Positions 47,934-59,175 of a DNA stretch of 64,000 nucleotides are shown one piece after another. Every line of letters starts with the position of its first letter. The stretch's first letter is position 1. The notes below the pieces were generated by a model that had not been told where the DNA came from, did not search any database, and worked only from the letters and a program-made list of their open reading frames with translations. Both the position numbers and the translations under genes were made by a program. Origin of the DNA: Ctenosaura bakeri (taxonomy: Eukaryota; Chordata; Lepidosauria; Squamata; Iguanidae); contig CAOLHI010000412.1 of the NCBI GenBank assembly GCA_948474755.1, forward strand, positions 496,001 to 560,000, given 5' to 3'.

Positions 47934-48686
47934 CAGTAGGCCTTCCACATTCATGAGGGATAGGGACAGAGGTCCCTCGTGAATGTCAAAAATTGTGCAG
48001 AGAGCAGGGATGTGAAGGATGGGCAGTCACCCATCACCTGCACGCCCTAGCCCGCTGCTGCTGGTGTGGGCACTCCGGAGGAGGTCCACACCAGCAGGCC
48101 AGGCGATCGTCTGTTACCTGCTTGCCCCCGGGCCTCCCCCCAGGTGATAACCCATTGCTTGCATGGCCTGGGCCACTGCCAGGCAATTGTCCATCCTGCG
48201 ATCATCCATTCTGCCATCTGCAACCATCCATGCTGACCACTGTCAGCGCACCTGCACCGGCAGCAGCCTGAGGCATGCAGGCAGTGGGCAATCGCCAGGC
48301 CTACACATCCCTGCAGGCTGCCTCTGGAGTGCCCACACCAGCGGCAGCTGGCCTGAGGCATGCAGGCAACACGTGATTGCCCATCCTGCATGTCTGTGCC
48401 AGCCACTGCCAGCACACCCACACCGATGGTGGCCTGGGTCATGCAGGCAATGGATGATCACCCATCCTGCACATCCCTACGGGCCACCTCCAGAGCACCC
48501 ACACTGGTAGCAGGCTGGGGCATGCAGGCGATGGCTGGTCACCCCCCTGCATGTCCCTGCCAGCCGCTTCCAGGGTGCCGTGGCAGGCAACCGGTGAGAG
48601 AGTGCAGGGAATGGGGGAGGCAAGTGGGCACTTCATGAATAATCAAATCGGCAGAAGGGAAACCTGCAAATTTGGAGGGCATACTG
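47934..48686. mobile_element. Tigger-like (Tc1/mariner) element enclosing a minisatellite
   Basis: Ends cagtaggccttccacattcat and, from the right, cagtatgccctccaaatttg pair as terminal inverted repeats. TA flanks both sides (47932-47933, 48687-48688). The 753-bp body is not transposase: it is GC-rich repetitive DNA (about 48010-48600). Ends resemble those of the 18242-18674 element. It begins 26 bp beyond the target duplication of the family B LTR. Confidence 0.78.
48230..48600 (+). repeat. GC-rich minisatellite, ~81-85 bp period
   Basis: The landmark 'catgcaggc' recurs at about 48274, 48359, 48440 and 48521, giving spacings of about 85, 81 and 81 bp. Each unit carries 'atgcaggc..tgg..atc..cc..cctgcacatccct..gggccacctccagagcacccacac..ggtagc..gcctggg'. 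Units are degenerate. A partial unit in inverse orientation appears upstream near 48050-48100. Open frames on both strands through this block are products of the repeats. Confidence 0.8.
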
Positions 48687-48688
48687 TA

Positions 48689-51079
48689 TTACAGTTAATA
48701 ATAATACAGCCACAAACTAGAATCCAATGTTATTTGTGTTTGAAATAACTCTGATTGAATTCATTACTAAGTGGACATAGAACTGCAATGTTAATGTATC
48801 CTTTCATTTAGTCAATACATGGATATGAGACCCAGGAACTACTTAAGAATAAAAATGGCAGAGTCTTGTTTGAAAAAGAAACAACAGATCATTTATTCCT
48901 TTTTTTGTGTGTTGTATCATCTTACCAATTCACAGGAGGGAAGGTATTTTAATTAGTTTTTGTTCTGACTATTTGTGATCTCTCTTTCAACATCTATTCA
49001 TGTTTTGAAATACCATATAAACATTTTTCCCCAGAGTTAGGTTTATATTTTCCGACTGAAAATCTAGCATGGAGTGTCCTATCTAGCTAATTTAACCAAG
49101 CCTTTTAATGTTTTCATCACCCAAATCCAATTATATGAAGATATTGGAGAAATGTATGAGAATTTTTCCCTGACTCCATGCATACCTCTGCACAGCTCTG
49201 GCTACCTGGAGACTCAACAATATATCCAGTCCTTACCTAGAGGAGATCAGGTAACCCACCCCTGCTTGCATCAATGATGCCTTCCCTTTATCTGGAAGTC
49301 GTGAAGGGAATAAGATATTATGTCTTTTCTGTTAAATGTTAGTCTCAGGGTGCCACTGGAACACATTTCTTTCTCTATGTTATATGTATAGTGAGAAGAT
49401 CAGCCCCAGCTAACCTATAAAAGGTTTTTTATAAAAGGATTTTGTACCTCTTTTTGCTACATTGTGGGCTTATGTCCTCTGAATTAGGAAGCCATCTCAT
49501 TCACTGGTTCCAATATAATTCAGGATTGTCTACAGTGATGGACAGCAGTTTAGGACAAAAGGCTTTCTGATCTCTACCTGGAGATGCAAGGGACTAACGG
49601 TGATCTAACACTGAATTATGGTCCTTCTCCAAAATGCTGAAAAAGAAATTATTTTTGATGGCACACATGAAATGGTTTTCAAAATGGAATGTTGGTTTCT
49701 ACAGTATGGCAGTTTTCATTTACAGTGACCTCTCAGGAACTAAGTTTCTGTTTTAGGGGTAAGCTCTGCTACTTAACCTTTATAACGATCAGTGGTGGTA
49801 AAAGATGACATTGAACAAAACTCTACTTTTATTCGAAGTCTATAACTGAATATAGGTGCTATGGAACCTATTTTTACTATGTCTTCTTGGTTGGTAATGC
49901 CTTATTAGCATGGCTGTCTTGAAACTATATTACAATTAAAATGAATATTTTATCCCTTGCTGAAAGTAATCCAGACAATGAAAGTGATCCAGACAATGGT
50001 TTTGATAGATACTGTGACTTCTAAGAGTCCAAAAACACTTAGAAATTTTGTACTTTCATGAGCATACAATCTTGTAATTCAATCTTTTGACCTGCTACTA
50101 AAGACAATGCCAAGGGCTTTTAACTTTTACCTTTTTTTTTGGTCTAACTAAGCTTTCATCACATTGTAAACATGAGCCAGTGACTTATAAGGTATTAAAC
50201 ATGTAAAAGAATGCATGAATTTGTTCATGAGGCAATGCCTAGTGTGTATCAGAAAAGAAGATGTATAACTGTTGGATATTGCCCTGGTTATTTTAATATT
50301 TTAGATATTTTGGATAACTGGGACAAACATGGGAGGAGGAATGATATTACTATTGTTGTTACTGTTGCCGTCGTTGTTTATTCACATAAAACCATTGATG
50401 TTCATGGTGCTTTACAAGTTAAATAGCCAAAAACAGTGCATCATGCCGAAGTAGTATAATCTAAAATATATGTATACACACATACACACAGATGGAAGGA
50501 AGGAATAATAAAAATATATAATAAATTGTAAAGCAAATTATCCAGATAAAATACAAAAAATACAATGTAATATTGGTAAATAAATATAATCAAAATATGC
50601 AAGGTTATAAAACAGTATTAAACTTAAATTAAACTTAAAATTCCAGAAGCTTTAGAAAACAAGAAAGTTTGAAAGTAATTCAAAAATAATAAATAATAAT
50701 AAATAAATAATAGAAAGGTAGGAGTCAGAGCCAAGAAGGAGATAAAGAGGAGCAGTGAGGGTAAATTGCATGATGGAGGAGCCTGGGATAGAAGGTTAGC
50801 AGAGGGAAGGCAAGCCTCAGAGAAGGGCAAGAGAGTTAGAGTGCAAGCGGACTATAGCAGTGGAAAGGGGAGAGGGTGAAATCTTAGAATGAAGTCAGTG
50901 GGATGTTCGGAGTTGCAGTTTCTTCTGATCCTCTGGAGAACATCTGAATATTTCTATAGCCTGGAAAAGGTGAGCTCTGATGTTTTATGCTTTAAACCTC
51001 TTTAAAACTGATGTTAGGTTGAGTAAAATGGCTAACTTTGTGGCTACCTCAACTAGGCATAAATATCCTAAAGGCATCA
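48689..51079. other. mostly unique DNA with small repeats
   Basis: Contains a fragment like the 11555-11660 module ('gttagtctcagggtgccactggaac', about 49340-49365), an 18-bp tandem pair (49963-49998), and a LINE-3'-UTR-like patch near 50370-50420 ('gttcatggtgctttacaa'). No gene seen. Confidence 0.45.
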
Positions 51080-51233
51080 GATCCTACCTGAACTTGGAGA
51101 CTTAGTAGGGTCAACCCCTGTTCGTTCTTGGATGGGAGACCATCAATGAATAACAGGTGCTGTAGACTATGTTTGAGAGGAAAGAACTGCCAAAACCTCC
51201 TCTAAATATTCCTTGACTTAGTAAACCCTATGA

Positions 51234-51637
51234 CTGTGGTTCTTAATCTATTGTCCATGGACCTCTGGGGGGCCACAGTATTCTCAGAATGGTTTGTGAA
51301 GGCTTGAAGAAATGCTATGGGCTTTTACAGTTTGAATGGATGGATGGATGGATGGATGGATGGATGGAAGAAAGGCAGGCAGGTGGGCAAATAAACAGTC
51401 ATACATTGTCGATGATAGTTGTCATTTGTACAAAGTTTCATTACAATATCTCAACCCTTTCAAAATTATGAAAGTAACTCTTTCATAGCGAAACATAGCA
51501 CTTGCTATGTCTGCACATTCTTGGAATGTCTATTGGTGCACTTTAGGGTTTTAAATCTTGACTTATGTCTTGGTGGTCTGCAGCAACAAAATACATTTAA
51601 AGTGGGTTTGTGGTAACTAAAAAGTTAAGAACCCTTG
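51234..51637. mobile_element. non-autonomous hAT element with perfect 8-bp duplication
   Basis: A 404-bp element has ends ctgtggttcttaat and, from the right, caagggttcttaac. It is flanked by identical ccctatga (51226-51233 and 51638-51645), the expected 8-bp hAT target duplication. Inside lie 'catggacctctgggg' and a (TGGA)n microsatellite (51336-51368). It is nested inside a 5S SINE, so it is the younger insertion. Confidence 0.9.
51336..51368 (+). repeat. (TGGA)n microsatellite
   Basis: Eight TGGA units within the hAT element. Confidence 0.95.
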
Positions 51638-51700
51638 CCCTATGAAATTCATGAGACCACCATAAGTCAACAGGTGACTTGAAGGCACATGCACCCACAC

Positions 51701-52140
51701 AACTTAATTGAAACATCCCCCTTGTTTCCAGTGATTTTCTATGGAATCATTTCCCCTATTTACATCAGTATCAATTTACATCATGAGCCCAGGAATGTAA
51801 ATTGAGGCCTACTGATATTTAAATTCATTTGCAGTCCAATTCACTCCAGCAAACCAGATAAAAATGCACTCAACTATGTGTGTACTTAGCTGCATTGAGG
51901 CTGCTGCTTTGCACATCTCAACAGTTTTACCAATCACGTTCACACCAAGAATGCCTCACTAGGATTTAGTATATGTATATATGAAGGTCACCCAAGAGAA
52001 TTCTCAGCATCCCAATCAAATGTAGAAATTTCAGTGTTTCTAGGAGAAGCTATAGCAGTTCAACTGTGGTTGGTTTGTAGTGGGGATTATTCTTAGAGCG
52101 TTATATAATATAAGATTAGTATTGAAGTCAGGCCATTAAT
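51701..52140. other. unique DNA, nothing recognised
   Basis: No gene or repeat recognised. Confidence 0.4.
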
Positions 52141-52143
52141 TTA

Positions 52144-52333
52144 GGCCATTTCTGCTATTATTCCACTTTCAACATCCTGCAGAATTCTGGGGTTTGTAGT
52201 TTACTGAAGCCAAAGAGCCCTCTTGAGAATTCTGAGAATTCTAAAGGCCCCTCCCTAAACTGCAAATCTTAGGATTCCATAGGATGTTGAAAGTGGAATA
52301 ATAGCACTATTACAGTGTAGGGCGGAAATGACC
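52144..52333. mobile_element. palindromic MITE, GGCCATTTCC family
   Basis: A 190-bp fold-back element flanked by TTA on both sides (52141-52143, 52334-52336). Ends are ggccatttctgc and gcggaaatgacc. Internal arms carry 'tattattccactttcaacatcc' and its inverse. The left arm has lost part of the terminal 'acactgttatag' segment that the right arm keeps. Confidence 0.82.
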
Positions 52334-52336
52334 TTA

Positions 52337-53487
52337 GACTTGTCTGTCTGAATTTAAAGAGACACGTGATTAAATAATATTTCTTTAACAGATGGACAGC
52401 TTTAGCTAAAACTGAGATTAATTATTCAGTTCCATGTTCTCTTTCTAATTTTTCCAGAATTGTAAATAGTGTATAATTTATCAAAATTGTACACTGGTTT
52501 TCAATCAGAATGATTTTCAAAGTAGTTCACCATAATAACTAATATTTTTTAAAAAATACTAAAAGCTACAAATCAGCAATTACTAAACTAAAGGATAGCA
52601 GATAACATGACGTTACAAAGCTGTCTGGTAAAATCAAAATGGCCAAGCCTTAAGAACTGTATAAGGGTTTTTTTCTCCCTTTCAGATCATAGAATGGACC
52701 AATGAGTCTGCTTTATATATTATTTCCTCACCTCCAGCCATATTTATGTGGTTCCTCACTAGGTTTTTTCCTGGTTCAAGGTGATGAATGTTAGCCCTTA
52801 ATACATTTACCAATATTTGAAGATGTGCTGCATTGTTTTAGAGATGTAATCAGTTTGTTTACTGAAGTTGTGATAATTCCATTATGTATTTGTCTATCCC
52901 ATAGAAACTCTGAAAGTCCTACTGATTGCATCATTTGTTATTTTTGGCTGTGCTCTGAGAACAAAAGAGAGAAATGGGGACTTGATCTATGATGCTTTAA
53001 AGTAATTACTCTTTCTTCACCCCATCCCACCCACCCCCATATAAAATCATACAACTAAAATCCAGTATTGCTTTACCCAGGAGCTCCTGATCAGTTAAAG
53101 TATAAATAAATTCATGCCTAAATTTAGAAGCTGTACCAGACATAAATGAACTTCTTAATGTGAGTTTAATGACAAAGTAATAGAATCTAATATCACTTCT
53201 GAGGTTTATTTTAACATGTTATTTAAACTCTAATCATTTTTTTTTCTCTAAGTGGTGAGAAAACTGCAGTGATAGATATATGGGAATCTGATTATTGATA
53301 GCTGACATAGGAAGTAAAACACATTTTTATAAAACAGTGGGCAGAATATGAATCTTAGAAATGAAATTCTAGTTTATGAAGTGGTTCAAATCTCAGAATC
53401 TGGGTTATAATAGGACCTCAAGATTTTGTATAATATCTAGCATGAAAATCTTTAATCTCCTGTAATATATTGGCCCAGTTGTGGGTA
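52337..53487. other. unique DNA, nothing recognised
   Basis: No gene or repeat recognised. Confidence 0.4.
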
Positions 53488-53489
53488 TC

Positions 53490-53590
53490 GTGCAGTTGTT
53501 GAATTGCAGTTCCTAACATTCCTCACTATTGGCTATACTTGCTAGGGCAGTTGTAGGTTGATGTAAATTCACAACAGCATCTCAAGGGTT
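53490..53590 (+). mobile_element. hAT-like MITE fragment ('TTGTTGGACTACAACTCCC' family)
   Basis: 'cagttgttgaattgcagttcctaacattcctcactattggctatacttgctagggcag' parallels 'tgttggactacaactcccatcatccctgaccattggccatgctggctggggc'. Partial, with no clear ends. Confidence 0.5.
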
Positions 53591-53775
53591 GTGTGATTCC
53601 CACCCCAAAGTTAGACTCCTGATTTGTACTTATTTCTTCTACAAGATTTCCTACCCCAAGAAGAAGAATATATGATAACCTGCCGATAAGAATTCCCTTG
53701 ATTTCTCACCCTTGTCCAAGTTTAAATTATCTAGACCTAGTTTTTATTTTAAAAAAGACTTTAATTTAGAAAAAT

Positions 53776-53965
53776 GATTATATTTATTTATTTAAGAAAT
53801 TTCTGTAGTGCTTTTCATGGCAAACCTTCCCCAAAGCAATTCAAAACGTAAAAATGTGAAACAATAAGACTTAAAATGCAATATTTTAATTAAAGCAACA
53901 TGAAAAAACAAGCTTAGCAATACAAATCACAAATCAAAAAGATGGACCTGTTTTCAAGTAAAAGT
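53776..53965 (-). mobile_element. L2-like LINE 3' UTR fragment
   Basis: 'tatttatttatttaagaaatttctgtagtgcttttcatggcaaa...ccccaaagcaattcaaaacgtaaaa' resembles the reverse of an L2-type 3' end, starting with the (ATTT)n tail. Confidence 0.5.
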
Positions 53966-55139
53966 AGCCTGATAATAGGGAGGGACCAATATCCAAATGC
54001 TTGCATCAGGCATTCTATAAAAATGGGACCATCAGAGAAAAGCCCCTGTGATTGATCTTATCAATAAGCAAATGAACTAGGCCTCTGTGGTTATCTTAGT
54101 GTTTCAGCATGTTGTGTGGGTTCCAACAATTAACTGTTGGGCGGGGGGAATCCATGTCTAAATTGGAAGACTACACTTGCAAAATAATATTGTTTAGTCA
54201 CTTCAGAGATTCATATTTTTATCTTCACATGGCACCTTACAGTCACTGCCCACAGGAAGTGCTGTTACCTTTACTTCAAGGTATGTACAATCAGCACATA
54301 TCTTCTTTTAGATTTTCCAGCAGATTGCACTGTTGCAACTCATCACTTGCTAAAATTGCCTTAGTGAAGGAGATTGATTGGTCCCATTTTATAGATCCAG
54401 TCAGAGGAGTTGTTGTCTTGGTCCTGCTTGTGAATCGATGTCTACATTCAATAGACATTATTATATTTGTATCCTATTACAATTCTCACACAGAATGCAA
54501 GAAACATTGCTTCTGAAAAAAGCTATTTCACCTATAATATTTCTGACATAGTTTTTTTACATCATAGATTTGTTGGATAACTTTTTATTTCCAACAGAAA
54601 GAAATCAAACAAAACAAAACAACAAACTTTGAAGTTAAATAGTTTCAGGTATTTGTAATGCTGATTTCGCTGAATTTTGTAATTCCTGGTTCAGACGTAT
54701 TTCCAGTGCTTATCCAAATACAAAATGAATTTTGCAACCCTGTATGTTAATCTCTAGCTGACTAACCTCTCTCCTATCAGCCCACCTGCTCACTCTCCTT
54801 TTCATTGGTCCTGTAAGAAGAAAGGGAATTTTTCTTCTCACCACCAAACTGCTACTGTAATGATATGCTACTGTAGTTTTGAACCAAACCAAGGATGCCT
54901 GTAAAATTGCATCTTGCAGTGCTCCTGCCATATGGCTGTAGCCATATGATGGAGGTATAGGAGATGGAACTCCTTCCACTTACATTTTCAGCACCAGAGC
55001 AATTGCAAGGAAGTTATGTGTGGAGCTGGACAAGACTGAAGGTTTACTGGTGGATAAGGATGATGGATAAGAATAGAAAGAACAACAGAAAAAAACTCCA
55101 AAATAGCACATGTCAGAAAAGCCTTATGAGAAGAATTCT
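53966..55139. other. unique DNA with one long chance frame
   Basis: A 135-codon open stretch on the plus strand (54109-54516) has no recognisable domain and no splice or promoter support, so it is not called. Confidence 0.4.
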
Positions 55140-55642
55140 GCAGTTGAGAATCTTCGTAGTTCAGATCTTATTCTGTACAAAATCTACACATGGTTTTTTT
55201 TTTTTTTTTTTTGCACAGAAAACCACATTTCCTTTCCAGGAAACAGCATGTTTGCACAGAAAAGAATATTTCTGCACATAAATATTATTTTCTGTACAGA
55301 AAGTGCTATGTCCCATGCAGAAGATGTTTTGTGCAGAAAAATTCCCCTCGTGAATGTCATACAGAATAAGTCACCAAATTACAACATTTCTTCACAATGC
55401 TTATGTTTGGATTCACTGGAAACTAAACACTAAAACAGTTGTATATGAAGAGTTGAAAAGCAATTTCAAAAAATATATTCTGTGTAAAATACTATGTGCA
55501 AATTTTACACAGAGTAAGTCCTAAGCTGTAAATATTTTTCAAAGGATGCACAGTTTTCAAAGGCTTTTTCACAGCAGAAAGAAAAATTGCTAAGTTATTC
55601 ATTACTTCCTTCAAGAATAAGTGAAAAAGTACATCCCTACTG
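55140..55642. mobile_element. 'TGTGCAGAAA' repeat, copy A (hAT-like end)
   Basis: Contains repeated variants of 'ttctgtgcagaaaa' (55190-55345), then 'gttttcaaaggctttttcacagcagaaagaaaaattgctaagttattcattactt' and an end 'acatccctactg'. The same order occurs at 62968-63328. The terminus, reversed as cagtagggatgt, is hAT-like. Left end not found. Confidence 0.65.
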
Positions 55643-56358
55643 GTGAGACTATCGGAGAAAGTAGATCATCATGAAGACCAGCTTGACTCAATATTGTGTT
55701 TGGAATAGGCTATTTTTATTTTTATTTTATTTTATTTATTTTTTTGGTGTTTTTGTGTTTTAGTTTGTAGGAATAGACTTGGGTTACCCAAGTCAATTTT
55801 ATGCCAGATTGGAGGAACATTAAAAAATCTAGGATTTGATTCTTCAGAGACTAGTAAATAACACTGATGTATGATACAGCATGCCTTTTAAAATTGCTGG
55901 ACACAGAATGTCAACTGATTTTTAAGTTTGAAATTTCACTGTTCTCCTAAGATGTCAAATGAAGGGTGAATAAAACTGCCAAGCTGTGAAAATCTGCACA
56001 CATACACAATGTTCCATCAAATTGGCTTTCTGTGTCATTCTATCACTTAGCTTTCCCATAACAAGTGCTCTACTAGCATTTGCAGCTTACTTATAAGCTC
56101 AAGTATCAGCTCTGAGTCTCTGTGTTCACCAGAGAATAAAAAGTTGAACATTTTTATATGAAAAGTTGAAAAGCAATTTCAGAAAAATTATTAGAAATAG
56201 TTGTATCAATAGGATCCTTAAAGCCATCTCAAGTTCCTCAGACCAAGACAGTTCAGAGATTTTAGTTTTCTCAACAGTGGGGGTAACCTGCCCTCACTTT
56301 TAGTTTGTAAATTGAAGGAGATAATGAACAATTGATTCTGAATAGAGAAAAGTATCTG
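55643..56358. other. unique DNA, nothing recognised
   Basis: A/T-rich; contains a (TTTTA)n-like stretch near 55710-55745. No gene seen. Confidence 0.4.
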
Positions 56359-56764
56359 GGACCATTTCCGCATGGCGTCACTGTTGTGTGATGGGGACAT
56401 GCTGGCAATGGTCCCTGAGTCATGCTTTCACACATCATCGCAGTCCTGCTGCCAGCACGTCCCCACCCATCATGATCATGGAATATTTGCTTCATGGAAA
56501 AAATCTGTTAAGCACCTGTGATTGCGCAAAGCTTCAGTCACCACCCACCATGTGGAAGGGCCAGAAGCACAATCACACATTTCCTTCCCCAGTGCAGCAC
56601 AGGAAAGAGGCCAGCTGTGCTGTGAAGGAAGATGCATAATGCTTGAGCTCCCATCCACAGGAAGCCAGACAGCTGAAGAAGAGAGTGTTCACGTCGCACT
56701 CCCTTCCTGGCAAAGGCACTCCTAGGACTACAATGGGAAGACAACAGAAAATGTGGAAATGGCC
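56359..56764. mobile_element. MITE-like element, GGYCATTTCYGCA ends, copy 2
   Basis: A 406-bp element begins ggaccatttccgcatgg and ends atgtggaaatggcc. The interior 'gtccccacccatcatgatcatgg...tggaaaaaatctgttaa' matches the reverse complement of 31197-31614. A clean 3-bp duplication is not visible (ctg or tct on the left, tca on the right), suggesting mutation at the left edge. Confidence 0.7.
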
Positions 56765-58570
56765 TCAGTCTATGGCACCAACTCCAAACATTGACCGCCA
56801 ACTATGTTTTCAAGTATCTGAGAGGAGGGCCAGACTATCCAGGACAAAAAATGTGGGTTTTAAACAGATTACAATCTTAAGATTGCCATATCTATTTGAG
56901 CTATGACAACATACATGAAAACAGAAGTAAAGGTAATAAATTGTGAAAGCTTTCCTAATTTCTTCTGGAAGACAGGATCCATGGTTGGGTGGAGAAATTC
57001 TGTGCCTGGAAGATGTGTGAGATGGGAAAAGTCAAGGAGTACCTCATCAATTTTGCCAAGTAGATTTTTAATGAGACATGTACTTCATTCTAAAGTCTTG
57101 GACCAAAGAAGTTGTTGAGAAAGCTGAGGCCTACTTTGCAGCTGGATTTATTGTCTTGTCCTAATCTGATTGTTTCCTTGAGCACTCTTACCACAAACTA
57201 GACTGTAGCCACTGTAGATGGAAAGTTATATGCCATAACCTTTAAGATGTATTTCCAAGATCACTGACACAGATCCATGTGGAACAGTGCTCAGCAGCCT
57301 GGCTTAATAGCAATATTATGAATTCTGGTCACCTCCATGCATACTAGTCTCTGCACATTTTAATAATGACAACAGAGTCCTTTCTCAGTTGCCCACCTCT
57401 GGGGTAAGTTAAAGGGAAGAGGGACTTTTCTACAGTTGCCCCACATCTCTGTAATGCATTTCAAGCTGAAACCCCTCAAGCTTCTTCACTGTAGGCATTA
57501 AGAAGTAACAATGCTCTAAAGCAGAGTTTGGTAGAGTTCAGCCTGTAAGCTGTGTGCAGCTCCACAAGAGGCCCTTTCTGCAGAGAAAGTAGAAGCAATT
57601 TCATTGTATTTTCTCCCTCCTGGGGAGAGGATTAAAACTTCTTCCTTTTTCCTTTAAAAAAAATTTCTGGGCCTAAAAAGTGTTGGGGAAAACATAGGAT
57701 GCTTGCCACCCTCTGATTCTATAACTGGAAGCAGTCTTTTTTTTGGTAAAATAATTCATAACAACAACAACAACAACAGTAACTACTACTACTAGGGGAG
57801 GTGGGTGGGGGAGGTGGAGCCCTCTCAGGTCCAGTATAGGACATTTATTATTCCTGGACCTCTGATATTTCCCTAACCCAACTGAGAACTTGCACACCTC
57901 TTCCATGTCAAGTTTCAAAGGATCCAGAGCAATATACCCCTTGCATTTTAAAGATCTTAATAATTTGAGGTTCTGTGACAGTGTTGGGCAGTTTTAACAC
58001 ACCCAAAGTCCAATTCTCTGACTCTGGTAACCCAGGATCTCCATAGACTGTCAAAATGTTCCCTCCCTAATAATAGGGAAATAATAATAATAAAGAAAAA
58101 GAAAAATGGCTGGAAGGCCTTTACTGTTTTTGAAAACTAGGTGTATTTTATATGAAATGAGGTAGGGAAGGGCATGGAACCTGTTGAAAAGGTAAATCAT
58201 CAATCCTGCATGCTTCCAGTAGAGGGAATTCATCATTGTTTTTGAGGGGGGAGTCTTTTGGTTGAGATCTTGCAAAGATAGCTTTTAGGAACTGCACATG
58301 AGCAGCACTACTTTCACCTATATTTAACATAGCTTCTATGTAAGCCCAGCACTGACTGCAGGCTTCATGAAATGTCCCAGTACTTATTTCTTTTGCATGG
58401 TCCTTTCTTTGTGTTTGTTTCTTTTCTCAAAGAATTTTTTTGTATGTGATGGATAGTTGCTTTATTATTGTAGTTGGCTTTTACTTATTCAAATATTTCT
58501 TATTGTATTGGAATATGTATAGGAATTTGTACCCTTAAAACTTATATTCCTTTAAAGGAAATAACATTCT
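56765..58570. other. mostly unique DNA
   Basis: A weak L2-like patch lies at about 57405-57510 ('cttttctacagttgccccacatctctgtaatgcatt'). (AAC)n then (TAC)n occupy 57759-57795. No gene recognised. Confidence 0.4.
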
Positions 58571-58602
58571 TGTGTTAGGAACTGATAGTCAAAGTTTACA
58601 GG

Positions 58603-59175
58603 TGTCACGTCATGCTGTCTCCATGTCATGTATTGTATGTGGGAAGTGGGAAATGTGTATGTATGCAGGATGTGCTGGGCATGACAGGGATGAATGGGAA
58701 CATGACAGAAAGTTCTTAGAGACTCAAGGTGTTAACAAATTGTTGGCATTGTTTACCAGCTGGGGCAGTAAATAGCATTTAACCAGCCTAGCTAGGAAAC
58801 ATTTGCTTTTATCTGAGTGATAGCAATCAACAGGTGATTTACTAGGATCAGCCTGTAGGTTACTGGGGTAGGGAAAGTAGTTAGAATGTCAACGAACTCA
58901 GCAGGAAATTCTGCGGATCAAAGTAACTAATAGAGAGGGGACTATTTCGACAAAAGAAAACAACATAGAAGTTGAGGGGGAGGTAAACCTGAAGGAGCTA
59001 CCAATGAGCATTGTACATGGATGGTAATGAATTATTGTGTTTTACTATATAACCAGATGGTTGATGCAGATTATTACTCCAGCAATGGTTGTTAACTAGC
59101 CTCTTGTGTTCCAATAAACATCATGGACAGTGGATGTGTATTTTTTCGAGAGACACAGAGTAGCAGGACAGGATA
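58603..59175 (+). mobile_element. probable LTR or LTR fragment, family C
   Basis: A TATA-like actatataac (59044-59053) is followed 60 bp later by AATAAA (59113-59118), the spacing expected of an LTR R region. A TG start is possible at 58603 (tgtcacgtc, like the family B start) or 58571 (tgtgttagg). The end lies among several CA dinucleotides between 59153 and 59175. I could not fix a target duplication, so this stays tentative. Confidence 0.5.

Larger units (their letters stand above)
51080..51700 (+). mobile_element. 5S rRNA-derived SINE, split by a hAT element
   Basis: The 5' part (51080-51233) resembles 5S rRNA: 'cctacctgaacttggagacttagtagggtc', 'gttcttggatgggagacc', 'ataacaggtgctgtag'. 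This includes the internal promoter region of 5S genes, so it is the SINE3 class known in squamates (5S-Sauria type). After the hAT insert it resumes at 51638 with 'ccctatgaaattcatgagaccaccataagtcaacaggtgacttgaaggcacatgcaccc', the Bov-B-like 3' end also used by Sauria SINEs. It is not a functional rRNA gene. Confidence 0.88.

Noticed and set aside
47993..48510. Overlapping 70-130-codon frames on both strands
   Set aside because: Produced by the GC-rich minisatellite; frames on both strands are repeat translations.
51080..51180. 5S rRNA gene
   Set aside because: The similarity is to a 5S-derived SINE: it continues into a Bov-B-like 3' tail and carries many changes.
54109..54516. 135-codon open frame on the plus strand
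   Set aside because: No recognisable domain, no splice or promoter context. A frame this long is expected occasionally in 64 kb read in six frames.
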